DNA of 64,000 nucleotides from Todiramphus chloris collaris. Its lineage: Eukaryota; Chordata; Aves; Coraciiformes; Alcedinidae. This document shows, one piece after another, positions 27,901-42,900 of the stretch. Every line of letters begins with the position of its first letter. Position 1 is the first letter of the stretch. The DNA lies in NCBI GenBank assembly GCA_025345505.1, contig JANVCC010000261.1, positions 3,544,929 through 3,608,928 on the forward strand, read 5' to 3'. The translations under genes and the position numbers were made by a program. The notes beneath the pieces are model-generated. The model was not told the DNA's origin. It did not search any database and saw only the letters and a program-made list of their open reading frames with translations.

Positions 27901-30900
27901 ATTGATTTAAAGTCAAAATTGTAGACAATCACCAAATCTATTACATATTAAAAAAAAAAAAAAACAAACCACTCACTGAATAAGGAAAAAAAAGGGTTTT
28001 AAGTAAAGCTTAATACATATTTGGTACAGAAAGGCCTGCTTCCAACTTTCCTTTTTGTTTCATATAATTCTGCATGTCAATCTAATGACCTGAATGCCAT
28101 TAGGAAATGAAGCATGTATTTATACTTATTTCATGCTTCCTAGCCATGTATCATCTATCAGAGTATTCTGAAATCCATAGATTTTTCAGGTTTGTTTTTT
28201 GTTTAAAAGGATTTTCAGTGGATTTTGAATGGCTCATAAAGACGACTTTTGAAAAAATTATAACTGAGTGTATAAAACTTGCAGCATTTTAACACACTGG
28301 TCCCAAAGACTATTCATTTTCCACTACAGCTAAATAGAGATAATATTATGGGACACTGCTTTTTTTTTTTTTCATCTGCCTTCAGAGCTTGAACTTTCAA
28401 TCGTAAGAGCCTGAAAAATAAAATATTTCATTAAAAAAGAAAAAGTTGTGGAATTGAAATCTTTGTACCTTGATACAACTACAGAAAGAAGATTTATTCA
28501 CTATGCCTATCTTGGTGCATTATGGAAAAGAAATCATGTATCAAAACACCTTAGTACTTAAAAAATACTGAATTTAATTAGTTCTCTTAGCAAGAGATTG
28601 TAGGAAACCTCCATTCTTAAAGATATTCAGAACATAACTGGGGAAGGTCCTGAGCAACTTGATTTATGTTGTTCATTCTCTGAACAGGATTTTGACCAGA
28701 TTACCTACAACAACTCATCCAATCTAAAGAATTCTGTGATTCTGTGAGTCTTCCATCTCAAAGCAGTCACATCTGTCTCGGAATCTGTTTCAAAAATAGT
28801 CCTGACTTACTATTCTTAGTGAAACAGCTTCAGCATTGTTTTTACTATAGTGACAAATTCTTTTTCAGTGGCACACAGAGTACCACAGGCTAAATGCAGC
28901 AGTTCACATTTCATAATCCATTTGTAGTTTTCCAGGAGTTTCTAAACTCACCCATTTTATACCTACCCTAATTTTCAGTGGGGCAGTTTATCAAACTCAC
29001 TGAAGACTTTCATCCTTAAAATATAATCTGGGAAAGAATTTGAGTACAGACTGCTTGCAGGTAAGGCACTCTTCAGCTTGAGCTACTGTTGCTCATAGGC
29101 AGCTATTGAGAAATGAAAGCTGAATCCTATCGCAAAGAGCATCTCTTCCTTAAGGCCTTTTTGCATAGCATCAGAGGTCTGGATCCTTTTTGCATACTCT
29201 TCCTTCCCACTGTCTGGGGACATAGCAACCTTACTTCAGTAGGAGGGGAAGGAGAAGCTGCCACTTTATCTCACCTGCTTCCTTTAGGGTGGGTTCATGG
29301 GAGCAATAGGTTGGAGTGATGAGTGACTACTGGTGCTATTAAGGAATTACTGTAAAACAGTAAGCTGTTACACGAGTAATGGGAAGCAGCATGACTGCTG
29401 GCTGTATATCTAAAGAAAGCAGCTAGAAACTGCACACTGTTGTATCCTGATCCTGATGGAATTCAGGGGTACTCTGAGCATGACAGTTGGATCAAGTGAC
29501 TTTGAACACTCAGCACTTACACACCACCAGAGCCACCAGGTAGAGATCTGTTTCAGGAAAAGATGCCAGGTGTCTGTCTGGACCTTGGTTGGAAGGTCCA
29601 GGCCACAGCGTTGCCTTCCACCTCCCCAGACCTGCACTATTTTCCAAAACCATTCTTCATAATTAAAGGCAGACTTTTTTGGTTCTAAACTCAGCATCAC
29701 TGAGAAATATTCCAACAAGAAAAATGTTTATCATTAAGTAAATAAATTTTTCATTTATTATTCTTATTTCAGTTTGTCAGCTCCTGAGAAGAGTTTATCT
29801 ATTTGATGCAGTTACATAACTATTTACTGCGTCATAAAATAGGCTAGGCTTAGTAAGTTTTGTTTCCCAAAATAGTAAGATTGAAAGCAAACTTTCTATA
29901 ACATGCTACACATGTAACAGATACTCCTCACTAAACAGTTTCTCTTTACCAGTAGATATGACTGTTTAAAAGGACAAAACAGTATCCTCTGTTATGAATT
30001 TGTAGGTGCTGTTTCCGCATTTGCAATTAACTTAATTTTTTAATATTTTCCATCAATTATAATGTTAGTGATTTTTCAGACATTTTCAGTGATTAATAAT
30101 TCTTGGGGTTTTTTTCCTACTTCATTTGTAGGTAACCCATAAATTGTCAATTGCTTATAATTTTATGTATCTACAGTTTTCTGAAATTCAGGTCACACCT
30201 GTATCATTGTTACCATGGGCGTTATTGTGAGGAAAGGGAAAAGATCAATGACTACCTGTGGTCCACAGAATTCCATTTAGCCACTGTTCTAAGAAGTCTG
30301 AGAGACTAAATATTTTTCCTTTCACAAGATAATCCATGAAGCACTCATCTGCATAGATGTAAAATAAGTGAATGGGAAAAAATGGAATACTTATTCACCT
30401 CTCCTCCTGAAGCAAACTGTAATTAAAAATACTTTCTTAAAGCCTTTTGAGTCCCATGTGCTCCTTTCAATAGAAGATCTACAGTTAAAGTATATGCTTT
30501 ATTGATTCCAATTAATTAATTTAAATGATACAATTCCCCAAGGAATAATGAGTGTATAGGCTTACTGAACACCTTAATTCCAATCTACTAATATTATTCT
30601 TGGGAACTTTTACATTCACTTGATGCAATAAAAGAGACATTACAATAAAACATTGCCATGTTTTTATTTCCAGCCTCAGCCTCCAATGAACATTCCAAAA
30701 TGGCCAGTCACAGCTGGTAAGGTATGGATAGTAGCAACTTTCCCCATACTTGATCTTTCTAAGCATAACTAAAACCAAAGATGACCTATATCTTTTGTGG
30801 ATATGGTGACTCAATTTATCTTATTTCCTCTCATTATTAACACTTCTCAGGAACTTGTCAGAGAGCAGAGAGATACAGGACTTATACATCATCCAAGGCA

Positions 30901-33900
30901 TCTATTTATAAACAAGGACAATGAAATTGTCCTTCTGTCCTCCTGCTTTATTGACCTGTTTGGACAGTAGTTGAAAATCCTATCCAACATTAAAATATGT
31001 GAAAAAGATGCAAACATTTATTCTGTCAGAGTAAAAAATGGCCCTTTCTTGGTTTAGCATTTGCTACTTATGTTCCACTCTCAGACATCATAAACATCCA
31101 ACTCTGTCAAAAAAACTGTCTTTTAAATTGCAGGTATTCCTTCCACTGTCCTATTTATGCTACATATCCCACTTCTTGAGTAAATGGCAAAATATCAGAT
31201 CTAAGTATGTTTTGAGACTTAAAGCAGGATTGAATTATGTCATGGATATAAACAGAACACAGGGATAAAAGGATGCAACAATAGTAATCCCCTCAATTGT
31301 TATTTAAATTCAGTGGTTTCTAGCTGTCTGACCTCACCATAGATACAGAATTATGGTTCTGGGAAGAGCTGCATATTTGTCCATGTTAAAGCTTTACGAG
31401 AAATCAGGAAGCAATGATTCCTCTGCCCAAATCTGCAGGGGAGGGGTCTGATTCAGAAGACCCCTAGAGAAACACAGGCAGGGTCAGGTTTATTAAAAAT
31501 TGTTTAGCTCCTATTGTGGCAAAAAGTAGCAGCTGAAGGAAAAGCCTTTATTATGGTAACCTAGCTAATACAGCACTCCCAAAGTCAGGGTGTCAAACCT
31601 GTCTCATCTTCTGACCCAACCATCAAGATAAAAGCTGACACATACAGCTCCTGTTGAAACTACAACACTATGAAGAAATATATGCAAGACCTGTGAGACC
31701 AGAAAGTGCATCTGAGAGGATTGTAAAACAAGGTAAATATCAGGTAAGAACACACTAATCTGGAAAGCAGTAGATCGAGTTGTCTGCTTGCCAATTGAAT
31801 ACTTTTAAGCCACGACCGCTGCCTAAAAGTAGTCATGAACAGTGTTTAATAAAGTATATCTATCTATTTAGAATAGTAACTTCCATTAATTTCTTAGGAA
31901 GAGTCTTTGTGGAAGCATTCAGATCTTTGAACCTAACATGAACGAAGCTTTGACTCAGAGCCCTAAGCCACAAAGAAAGAAGGGCTATCAGACTTGCTCC
32001 TGTGGGCTGCCTGAGGCAGAATCATAGAACTGATTTGGTTGGAAGGGACCTCTGAGATCATCAAGTCCAACCACGTCCCTAACTGCCCTGGCTGTTTTGG
32101 ATCCTATTCCAATGGTTTTCTGTTCTTGCTGAACCAAACAGTTAACAGCTAGGTATCATAGGCTTCCTAAGTAACAATTTTATCTGTTTATCAATTTAGG
32201 ATTCTACTTACTAACATCCAGTTCCAGGACATGTCTGTTTATTTCACTCAATTTTAAATGTGTACGTAGAGCAAGGCATTTAGACTCCCCTCATTCATCT
32301 GCTGTATTTAAGCCTTTAGTGGAGTACACAGCACATTCAGCCCTGTATCTGAACTCAGATCTAACATGGCTGCAGTCACAAAATTTAGTCAGGCAAAACT
32401 TACCCTTACTGAAAGCTATTTTCATGGAGTGACATTAATGTTGCAGAGAAAAAAAAAAACAGCTAACTAATACTTTTTCTACTAATGGGTTAGCATTAGA
32501 AAAAAAAATACGAGAAGATAAATGAGTAAAATATGTAAATGAGGATGAAATGCATACTTGAGGCAAAACTGAATTTGCTGGACATGCAGAAATTATTTGA
32601 TACACAGCTTGAGACTTCTAGTTTGAGATTTAAATAAGAACATGATCTAATCACTCTTTTCTGTCATCTAAATTTCCAGCAGGTGTTCAAATTATTTCCA
32701 CCCTCACATGAGCTATAGGGTATGTAGCCCTAGGATATAAGCACTGCTATCCAATAACTGCATCAAGTGACTCACAACATGAATGCTATCCAGATCATCA
32801 GGTAACCCACTATGTTCAGGAAGCAGTTTGACCTTCCTTTAAAAAGTCAGCATGGTTTCCTCAGCCAAAAATTTCTAACAATCTATGGCCCTTCTAAAAT
32901 GTTTTTTATGTCCTGAAGTTCTAAAGGTACTATGGACTACAGTGTAAAGGGAAGAAGTATCTTTTATTGGCCACAGGAAGCATAGTTTTTATAATAGTGT
33001 CTCAGAGGCATTGAAAACAATTAGAGTAACTGCTCAGTGAAAAAATATTTCATGTCAAGTAAATAAACATATTAATATAGATAGCTATTTCATTTATTTT
33101 AAAGAAAGATCGATAAACTTAATAAGCAACATAAACCTTTCAAGGGTTTATGTTATAGAGTAATAATCCATGTCGAGTGCCATAGATGGCTGACAATACA
33201 ATGTGGGAAATTAGCACAGGATAATTTACACCCTATTGTGCACTTCTGCTTAATTTAACAGCAAGAACTCAGCTCCCCCTCTGTGTTTCTATAAACATTT
33301 AACAATAGAAGCTTCATTCTAGAGATTTTCCTTCAAAATAAACCTGATCAAATCCTGACTGTGACAACAGATGGTGATAGAACAGATGTACCATAGGACT
33401 GGAAGTTCAATAACTGTCAGTCAAGAGCTGCAGAATGGCTATTCTGAGGAACGACAGTCATAGCATATTATAAAAATAATTAATTCAAGAGTCATATAAA
33501 AATCAGGAAGAAAAACAATAATTAAAGAAACCAAAATACACCTAAGGAGAGGGAATAAAACCACTCTCCCTAATGTACTTTTAGAGTAATGATTTATTCT
33601 GAGGACATGTCACCTGCCAGTAAAACTCTGTTTAATCATTCCACTTCAAAAATATTAACACAACAGCAATGTCATCTTGGAGGTTATTATTGTGCAATTC
33701 AATTAAAAACAAAATGTCATGTGTTAAGTTTCATGCAGATGTTTATCACTAGAACAGATGTTGCCCTATCAGTCCATGTGATTCACCTTTCTAAGTGCAA
33801 TAGAGATGCAGCCAAGGACACTGGCTTGAGTGACAGGCAAGACAGCCACTGTGACATTTGTGTGTATTTACCTTTACACAACATTTGTAAGTCCGATTTT

Positions 33901-36900
33901 GTTAAATAAACTCAGCTGAATTTTTAGAAGGCGATTTTAAATGAGATTGTTCTAACTGCGTAACTTTAATCAAGATCAACAGCAGCCTATTAAGCCAGAA
34001 TTAGAGGTTTTTATTACCTAGCTGAACTGGTACAGTTGCAAGTAGCTGTTTTTATTAAATTATATCAAAAGCAAGAGAAAATGGACGTATTTGTGTATAT
34101 TTGTGAACGTCATCAAGAATGTAAATGTGCCTGCAAAACACCAGGATTCATGGCAAGTGAGTGCTGAAGAATCTGACACCCTAGTTTCTTGCTTTATTAT
34201 GACACCAGTTCATTATGTCATGATGTTGTTTTAAAATTGGTTTAAACACAGTTGCAGAGATGGGAACATTGTCTATCTCATTCTCACGTAATTCTTATTG
34301 TAAAGTGTTAACTGTGAACAGGTCAGCATCTTTTCCCACAAATGCAGAAAAAAATCTAGAGGGAAAGATTCTTCTTAAAGACGAAAATTAAAATTATTTA
34401 ATGAGAATATCTTATCTGCTGTAGAGACAAATCTTCCAAAAACACTCACGTAGCCTGAAGATAGAAGAGAAACAGTGTTCAACTTAAAGGATTTTAGAGT
34501 TCTTCCCCATTATGCTTTTTTTGTGAATTCAGCATTGAGGTGGAGGGTTATAGCCTTTCATCTTAATTCATGTTAATAAAGATGAGACACACAGCATAGG
34601 AAAAGAAAGTTTTAAATACGCTGCTCTGCCAAGATATTCAAAGCTCTCTTTCATGTGAAACCTTGAGACTTGACTTTTGTCTGTGTGGTGGAGAAGCAAG
34701 AGGCTACTTACTGCATTTGTGAACACATATGGGAACACAGCCATAACCCAAGGAAATGGAAAAGCAGCTCCCTGGGTTTACTGGGTACTGTCCCTGCTCT
34801 GCACCACTAGGTTGTTGAGAGAAGTAAGTTAACAGTGCCACAGAAAGTTACGACTTTTCCCAACTGCAATTTATAAACTCTGTAGTTACTTATACATGTA
34901 GGGACAGGAGGAGGTGAACAGAAGGTCAGACTAAGACTTAGATGTATATCTTAAATTTTACTGCATACCTAAGCCAGATGTAACCAATTCATCCTCCTGG
35001 CACAGCAATCAGTAAATGCCAAAATCCCACTAAAGCCTAAATAGCAAATGATGGTTATAACTTGGAGTAAAATCTTCAGCAGCTGGAGGCAACCCATTTG
35101 GTTTCCCACCCTGAGAAGGATCGGAAGATTTTGTAAGAAAGTCTATCTGCTGCTAATTTCCCTAGATGCTATGAAGTCTTTATTGATTATCCTCTGGAAT
35201 TACAGAAATTCTGTCTACAACATAGTACTATTTTTACTGTGTATTTAAAATACACATTATTTTTCCAGTACCAAATTATTTTTTTTCTCAACTGCTTGCT
35301 GATATTCTCCTAGATGGTACTGTATGTAGCCTATTCATTATAGTACCAATACAGAAAACATAACTAATTTCCTAAATTTTTAACACCTTCAAGTATTCTT
35401 TTCTTTATTGCCAGCCCAGAATCCTAATAAAAATAATAAAGGATTTCTAACTGGATTGGTTCTTTGATCACTTTACAGCATACTGAGCTTCACCCTGAAT
35501 ATTTTTATTCACGCTTTGTTTATACAGTCTTCTAAAATATATGTTGATTCTTTTAAAGAGGTGTGGCTGTTGTCCATTCCTACTGTGATCTCTAGCAACT
35601 AGCACCTCAGAACTTCAGCACTGAACCCCGAGCTGCCTGTAGGTTTGCATCGTTTAAAAAAAACAAACCACAAAACAATTTAAAAAAACAACAACAAACA
35701 CAAAACCCAGATTTCTCAAGACAAACAGCTCTATCCCTTCATCCTGTGGTCCAATTGCCTGATACATAGCTGCGGAGAAGAGCAGCAATTGAGCTCATGA
35801 TGCGTTTTGCAAGAAACCATCTCTACTCAAGGAGCCTTACTCCCTTTAATGTAAAGATATTTCAGTTCCTCCCAGTAATGTGAAACTGCCAATGGATGAA
35901 CTTGGAGGCAGTCAGATGATTCACTTTGTTCCAAACTCTGCTACCAGCTTGTTCCATAACCTTGTCCAAACTGTTACGTTTTTATGCGTTCACTTGGATA
36001 ACAGAATTCATACATTTTTAGAACTTCATAAAATTGATGGGTACTGATTAATTCTATAAAGCATAACAATCCCATCCCCCCTTTTGTAGTAAATCGAGAA
36101 AGAAGCAATCTGAAGAAAGCTTTTACATATATGTATGTATTATACAGGTTAATTTAAAAAGATTAGGCATGATCTCACTTTGACCTAACAGTCAATTTCC
36201 TTTTGTGTTTGGAAAAGAAATACCTATTTTGAGGCAGAAAGGTACTCTCTAAAGAAAATCTACCAAGCATTCTTGAGCTGGAATAATGCACAGCTACCAC
36301 ATAATTATACACTGCTGAAATGAGAATTATAAATTAAACAACCCCAAAATTTCTTTTTCTTACCTGCTGGTTTACGGGAAAATTCCTGTTGATTTTTTTA
36401 ATCTATAAAAATGAATAAAGAAATAGATTAATATTCAGTCATTAGAAGAAAATCCTTAGATTTTAGAGATATGTATCAGACACTCCCTTCCAAATTATAT
36501 ATGTAAAAAAATAAAAAATCTCCTGCAGTAAGGGGACTGAAATCTTTGACAAGCACATGTGAATAATGGGAAACTTCTGCAGTCACAGTGTGGTTCATTC
36601 TGCTGTTCAGAATACTGGAAAGGAGAATACAGGCAAAATTATTTCTGACTGCTACAACACTATGTCTTTTGTTTTTTTTCTTTTTAGAAGTTACAAGATA
36701 AACTATAGTATTTAACTATGTAAGCAATTCAGAACAACTTACTGTCACCCACCAAAGTCATCAAGCTTTAAGAAAATTCTTTCATTACAGAATGATGAAA
36801 AATCGAGATGGAACAACCCTTGAAACATCCCTTACTCTACCCTAGCATCTTAGGTGCAAAATCAGGTTTGATAATTGTTCAAGTTAATTTTTTCTTAAAA

Positions 36901-39900
36901 CATTCAACTATACCCTCAGGTAAAAAGTAAAGAGAAAACCAGCCTGAGACACTTGATAAATGAGGAGTTTTTATTTAGCCCTCCAGATCATTAACTCCAT
37001 CTGAAGAAACATTGCCAGCTTTAAAAAGAAATAAATAAATAAACAAGTTGTCTAATACAAGGAGAATTAATTGTACAACATACCCATTCCTATCATTAGT
37101 ATAACAAAAATGTTACTTCTATTTTAAGCATGAATCTTGAAAGCTTTTCAGCAAAGCCAGTAAATCTACCATGTGCATTTGAGATAGGTACTGAATACCT
37201 AAAATTCACGATGACTTTTCACAATTGTTTTTGTATCTATGGGTGAATCTGTAAAACACATTGTTAATGAAAGACACTGTGAACTAAGAATCAATTGTAC
37301 AGCCCTGAAAGCCCTGAAACTACCGTGTAGCATTTACACTGCTTCAACCAAAAGTAGGGTATATTTTTAGAAGAAAAGAATCATCACTGAATTTCCTCCA
37401 GTGTTTAAAATACCATCTCTAAACAACTATATGCAGAGATGTGAGTGGCACTGTGTTCTGCAGACTCTGCTGCAGCGGTAACCTCTTTGTGTTCTTCATG
37501 CAAATACTCAGAAAGTCTGTACGTCTGTCACTGACATCCCACAGTTTTGCCATCAAAGGATAATTCACTCTGTCAAGAACACGCTGGCAAGCAATTTCAG
37601 TTGTTTTTCAAATGTATCCTGAAGCAAAAGTGTCAGAAGAACATTTCCACCCTCCCTTTTTGCATGTACATCAGTTTTCTCCTTTCTTCAATGTAAGTTA
37701 AGAGGAAGCATTACAAGACCTAAGATATTTGGTGGACAATGGATTAAAATAAAATCAATCCACACTTTATAAAATACCAACCATCTTACAGGATTTTTTA
37801 AAGGAAAAGTTTGATGAGAAACAGTTTTTTGACAGAAAAACAGAGATTTCATGACTTTCATTCCCAAATCAGATTTATTCCTAAATCTGACATAAAATAC
37901 TCCAGCATGATAAATCCCTGTTTGTGTTAATAAGTGCCATTAAAATTCTTGTCAAAACTGTGCATTTCCTTCTAGTTTAAGCAAAGGCTACAGCCAATAC
38001 TGTGACAAATTTAAGTTATGAAAGAACATTGTGAAGAAAATGAGGTTTTATTATTCTAAACAAAGTACTGATAATACCTCCTTAGGGAGAAGTTACAGCT
38101 GTTACAGCTACATGTGAAATACTTTGATAGTATTTTGTTTACATCATATATAGAGATGAAATTTTAAAAGAGAAATAAAGTACATTATGACTCCTGTGTA
38201 ACTTCAAATGTTCCTGGAAATGTAAATGCACGATCAGAACATCATTTTCTTAGCCACAAATTTCCAGCTTATTTTTTAAAGTATGACCTAAGCACCTACA
38301 TTGCAAAGCTGTTTGAACTGCTTTTACTCTGATGAACTAAAACAATCACATTTATCTTTCAGGTAATATGGTGATGATTTCTTGAAATGCACCATTTTTA
38401 ATTACTTTATAGTCTGCAAACTGCATTATAGGTGTTCAGTTGTACATGGAACTAAAAAGTTAAGTGTGTTTAGTTTGAGGAACACCCTCAATGTTTGTCA
38501 TTCACATGCATAAATATTGCATATTACATTAAAAAAAAAAAAATATAATGAGACAGTAGAAGTCAGTGATCTTCAAGGTTGAGGTACGCTGTTTTGAGAA
38601 TACAGAAAAACATTAGCCAACATTGTTCTTCTCAGCATGTTACAAAATTCACTGAGTAAAATTTAATCTGCAGATGATCCAAATCCACCAATCCTGAAGA
38701 ATCAAATGGATTTTTCACAAAGGAAAAGAGAAAATAGTATCTTCTGTTACTTGATAGATCATCTCAAAGAGAAACATTCTGTCATTCTTCGTTGTTGAAC
38801 TCATTGCAATATTATTACTTATTAAGCACAATCACAGCACACATTATGTAACTGATGCAAACGAGCAACATTTGTTTTCATCAGAGGACACCAGGACTAT
38901 ACACTGCAAACATATATGCACATAATATTTTAAAATAAAACATCCTGGCTGATAATACACTAAGAAAAAAAGGCAGGCGCTCTGAGAACATTCTTTAGAA
39001 AGATGTATTTATCCAAACCAATAAAAAAATCAAGAATAGTACAAAGACAAAAGAAATATCGAATAAACAAATTCTGTTCTGAAGGCAAAGATACAGGAAG
39101 CATTATGAAAACTGAATTGAAGCCAGAAAGAACTACCTGCTTCATGTTCAAAAAACAGGTGCCAAGGGATGAAATTCTATCCTGGTTCAACTTCTGTGAA
39201 TGCAGGTTAGGGGAACAAAAAAAAAACCAGTCTAAGAACACTGTAGAGGAAGTAGTTTGGGATTTGGTGATCACCTAAATATGGAACGAAGAAGGCAGCA
39301 TAAAAATAAGTCTCTGTAGTATGTTGCATCTGACTAGTAAACAGGAAAGTGATGTTGATAAGAGACCAATAATGGAAAAGCAGATTTTTAGCAGAAGCTA
39401 CCATAGAAGAATAGTTTGAAGCATAATTGATTGTGATAAGAGTACAAACATACACAACTAGATACGTTCCAAAAATTCAGGTAGCCAAATATGTTAGGAC
39501 ATCATAGCCATCAAGAATACTGATCAGGGAGACAGTGTGAAGTGAGACATAGAGAAGAATGCACCATGGCCAAATTCAGCTAATTTGGTGCACTAGATGT
39601 TGCCACCACAGATGGATAGTTTTCACAATGATGGCTGTGCCTGCTCTGCAGGAACACATCACTCCTCAGCTGGGTAAGCAGATGAGCAGGCTTTGGCTTC
39701 AGGTGTGCAACTTTTTCTACATTAAAAAAAAAAAAAAATTATTTAACAGTCTTCACACCAGAGAAGCAGTAATCCAGATGCAGATGATTAAAGTGCACAA
39801 AAGCTGGGTTCTAAAATTTCACATTCAGTGGAAACTGAACTGAATAGTTCACTGCTCTGAATGATACTATTTCACACACGGCGCTGTACTATGTACATCA

Positions 39901-42900
39901 TCTGTACTATGATGATACACCTGCATAACATCAAATTTATTTCATTGTCTTTCTCACTCAAAAGTATTCAGTGATGTATTCAACAGTACGCAGCAGAGAA
40001 GTAACAAATGGATATTACAAAGAAATACCAGACTTGTGCCAATTACATGAAAGTATAGTGAGAGCCTTCAGGATAAAAACCTAGTCTTGGCACATCTGTC
40101 CAATAATAGGACTAAAATTACTTAAAACAAAACAAAAAAATTTCACACTTAACAAATTTACTTCATTTAATTCCACAATATTTATCAACTATTCCTAAGT
40201 TTGGGCATTACCTTAATGATAATATTGTTATTGTGCTTTTTTAAAGAAGATACTGTGTTAGAAACAAGAGTTTCATGTCAGTGAATCTCCGTAATTAATA
40301 TACCACCAGCAGCAAGCATATTATTGAAGAGACAATAGTAACGACTGAAAGCCAGTGCCTGAAAAAGCTGTTATGGTCCCAAGTGAAAGTGAGAAAAATA
40401 CATCTCTCTTCCAAAGATTTTCTAGAAAGACTGTGAACAGTAAGAAATAAAAATAAAAAATGAAAAAAAAAAAATATACCCAGAAGGAGATACAAGAAGC
40501 ATTGCTTCAGATAATGAAGTGCAACTGGATAATTGTGGTTTATATCATAATAGTGGTTGCTCATTGGAGTATGATCACTGCAGTATCAATCACACTAAGA
40601 GTAAAGAAAAAAGCTGGTGTAGGTAATCAACAGTATAACATCTACTCACAAAACAGTGAAATAAATTCCTCTTGAGTACCTCTTTCATTTGCAACTTAAA
40701 ACAATTTAACTATCTGCCAAAGAAAAACAGTTGGTAATGGAAATCCACCTGAGTACTTCATAGGTATTCAAATCCATTTTACTTTTTTGTTAAGAAAACA
40801 TACATAGACTCCTAAGTAAAGATAGTGGTGTACCTAGCAGCTATTAATCCAGTCTTCCTTTGAAGATATCAAGGACTTCCATGTGAAATACAACAATTTC
40901 AGATTCCCCTAGCTAATCTTTTTTAAATTATGAATTCTAAGTCACTTGTATTCAAAGTAATTTAAATAAAAATCTTATATATCTTCTACAGATGGAAATA
41001 TTAGACCCTACAAGTTATCAGAGGCCTCTGATAGACATAAAAAAGGTATTTTATTATTTTTTTCTTCTGGTTTCTGAACATTCATGGAGATTTTTGTTGG
41101 AATTCCCCCCTAATTTTCAATAATGTTTTACTTCGCTGTTGCTATAGCCTTCCTTTATACAACAGTGATTAGGACTTATGTTAAACATTAAATGAAAAAA
41201 AATTCAAAACTTTCTAAACTCTCACTGAGAAAAGAAAGATAAAACAATGAAACAAATTTAGTAACTGGAAGAGAATGCTTTGTACTAGAAATCTACAGTT
41301 CATTGATCTATTGAGGGATCCGAAACTTCCAGACTTCACCACGAATGAGTTTAAAATAGTATGTTTGAGTTACTATTGGTTACTTTGAGCACATAGTGAA
41401 ATAACATTTGAGGTTCAGAATATGGTAGGAGTAGCAGGTCATGAAGTTTATTAGATAACAAAATGCAAAAGAAGTCTTTACATCCTCAGCACTTTACTGG
41501 ATCAAAACAGCAACACCCCGGAGCTTCTACATATCTGCCCTTGTCAAAAGAATGAGATTAAGGCAAAGAAAAGAATTATTTTGAGGTAAGAGCACAGTGA
41601 AAACCCTGGATCACTCTCTCTCACAAAATCATGGCAGTAATACGCATCTGTCTGTACAAACACCCATGAGAAATGCTTGAATATACAAACTGTTGAAGAG
41701 GAAAATAATCTTATTAAACAATTGTACTAGATGTGATTAAGAAATGTCATTGATTTAGTCAGATTTTTTTTGTCAGTGGAATAATTTTACCATTTTTCTT
41801 TCAAAGCTGATACATCGTTTACAAAGGTAAATGTCGAACGCAAAACTGACATTTCTTGAATGCATTATAACTTTTCTGGTTGTTATGAAATTTGGATAAT
41901 GAAAATATGCATATAGAATGATTTTCCCACTTGGGAATTATTTATGTTATAATTCTAGTAATTCATAGCAGCTAGTAAGGGAGTTAAACTCATGAATGAA
42001 ATATCAGATCTAAAAATGTGTACTTTATGTATGTAGTGTTAAGAGTGACACAGCAGTGGAGGTGATGCAATTGGTATATAATAAGGCTGGGTATCAAAGA
42101 GAATAATTATCTAATTGAAAATAATGAATCAGATGCATAATTATCTGGTTTAGATGGTTGATTAACAGGTCTGTAGCTCCTAGCCCCTCTATTACTGCAA
42201 AATAAGCAACCCCAAGACATTCTTCCAGCAGAAACCAGCTTATTAAATTGTTAAAAAGTGATCTATGTATCAATCCTGGTTTAAAACATCAGATTTCACA
42301 CTTTATGGTTTATCAAGGAAATGAAATAATGTAGATAACTCCAATTTCAATTTTAGTTTTCACTTACAATTTCATTACAACATAACATTTAGATAATTTA
42401 TTTTGTATGTAATATTTACTTTCAGAAATTCTCACAGAAAGCCACAGAAATTGAGGAAAAACTCTAGTCTAATGGTAGCCATAGTTTGTCTTATCCTAGT
42501 ATTTCTGAATGCAGTTGCAAGCACTGATATAAATACATTTATTGTATAATAATACAAAAGAACAGAAACACATGCGTGAAAAGCAGCTCAATAGCTCAAA
42601 GGTCACTGCCCAATCCATGTGTACAGTCCTGGCCATGATGCCACTCCCAATGCATTAATGAGGCAATCTATTGGCAAGTACAGCTCTATTTAGCATTGCA
42701 AGTTTTCCTTGTATTAAAACCAGTCTCTGGTTGCAGTTAAAGACAATCGCTTCTCATGTAATTTATCAAAAAAAAACAAAGAAGAAACTTCCTGCTCTCC
42801 GTGCTGCTTTTGTAAAGTGGAAACATTATTCGTTCTTCAGGCTAAGCAGTTCCATTTCATCCTGTATTTCCTTCTAGGTTCATGCTGTTGTCAAAGCAGC

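Larger units (their letters stand above)
18497..36363 (-). other. SNTG1: SNTG1 intron, 17.9 kb
   Basis: Large intron between the 39-nt linker exon and the first PH2 exon. It holds CR1 tails near 22964-23068, 28640-28747 and 32018-32094, a G-rich run at 19761-19807, an (AT)n microsatellite at 27701-27718, several inverted repeats, and AT-rich TAATTA-containing sequence at 26885-27470. No other gene was seen. Confidence 0.8.

Noticed and set aside
38960-39455. Overlapping frames on both strands (104, 91 and 82 codons) near 39 kb
   Set aside because: Dual-strand open frames in purine-biased AT-rich DNA are expected by chance. The lysine-rich translation resembles no transposase or LINE protein I recognise.
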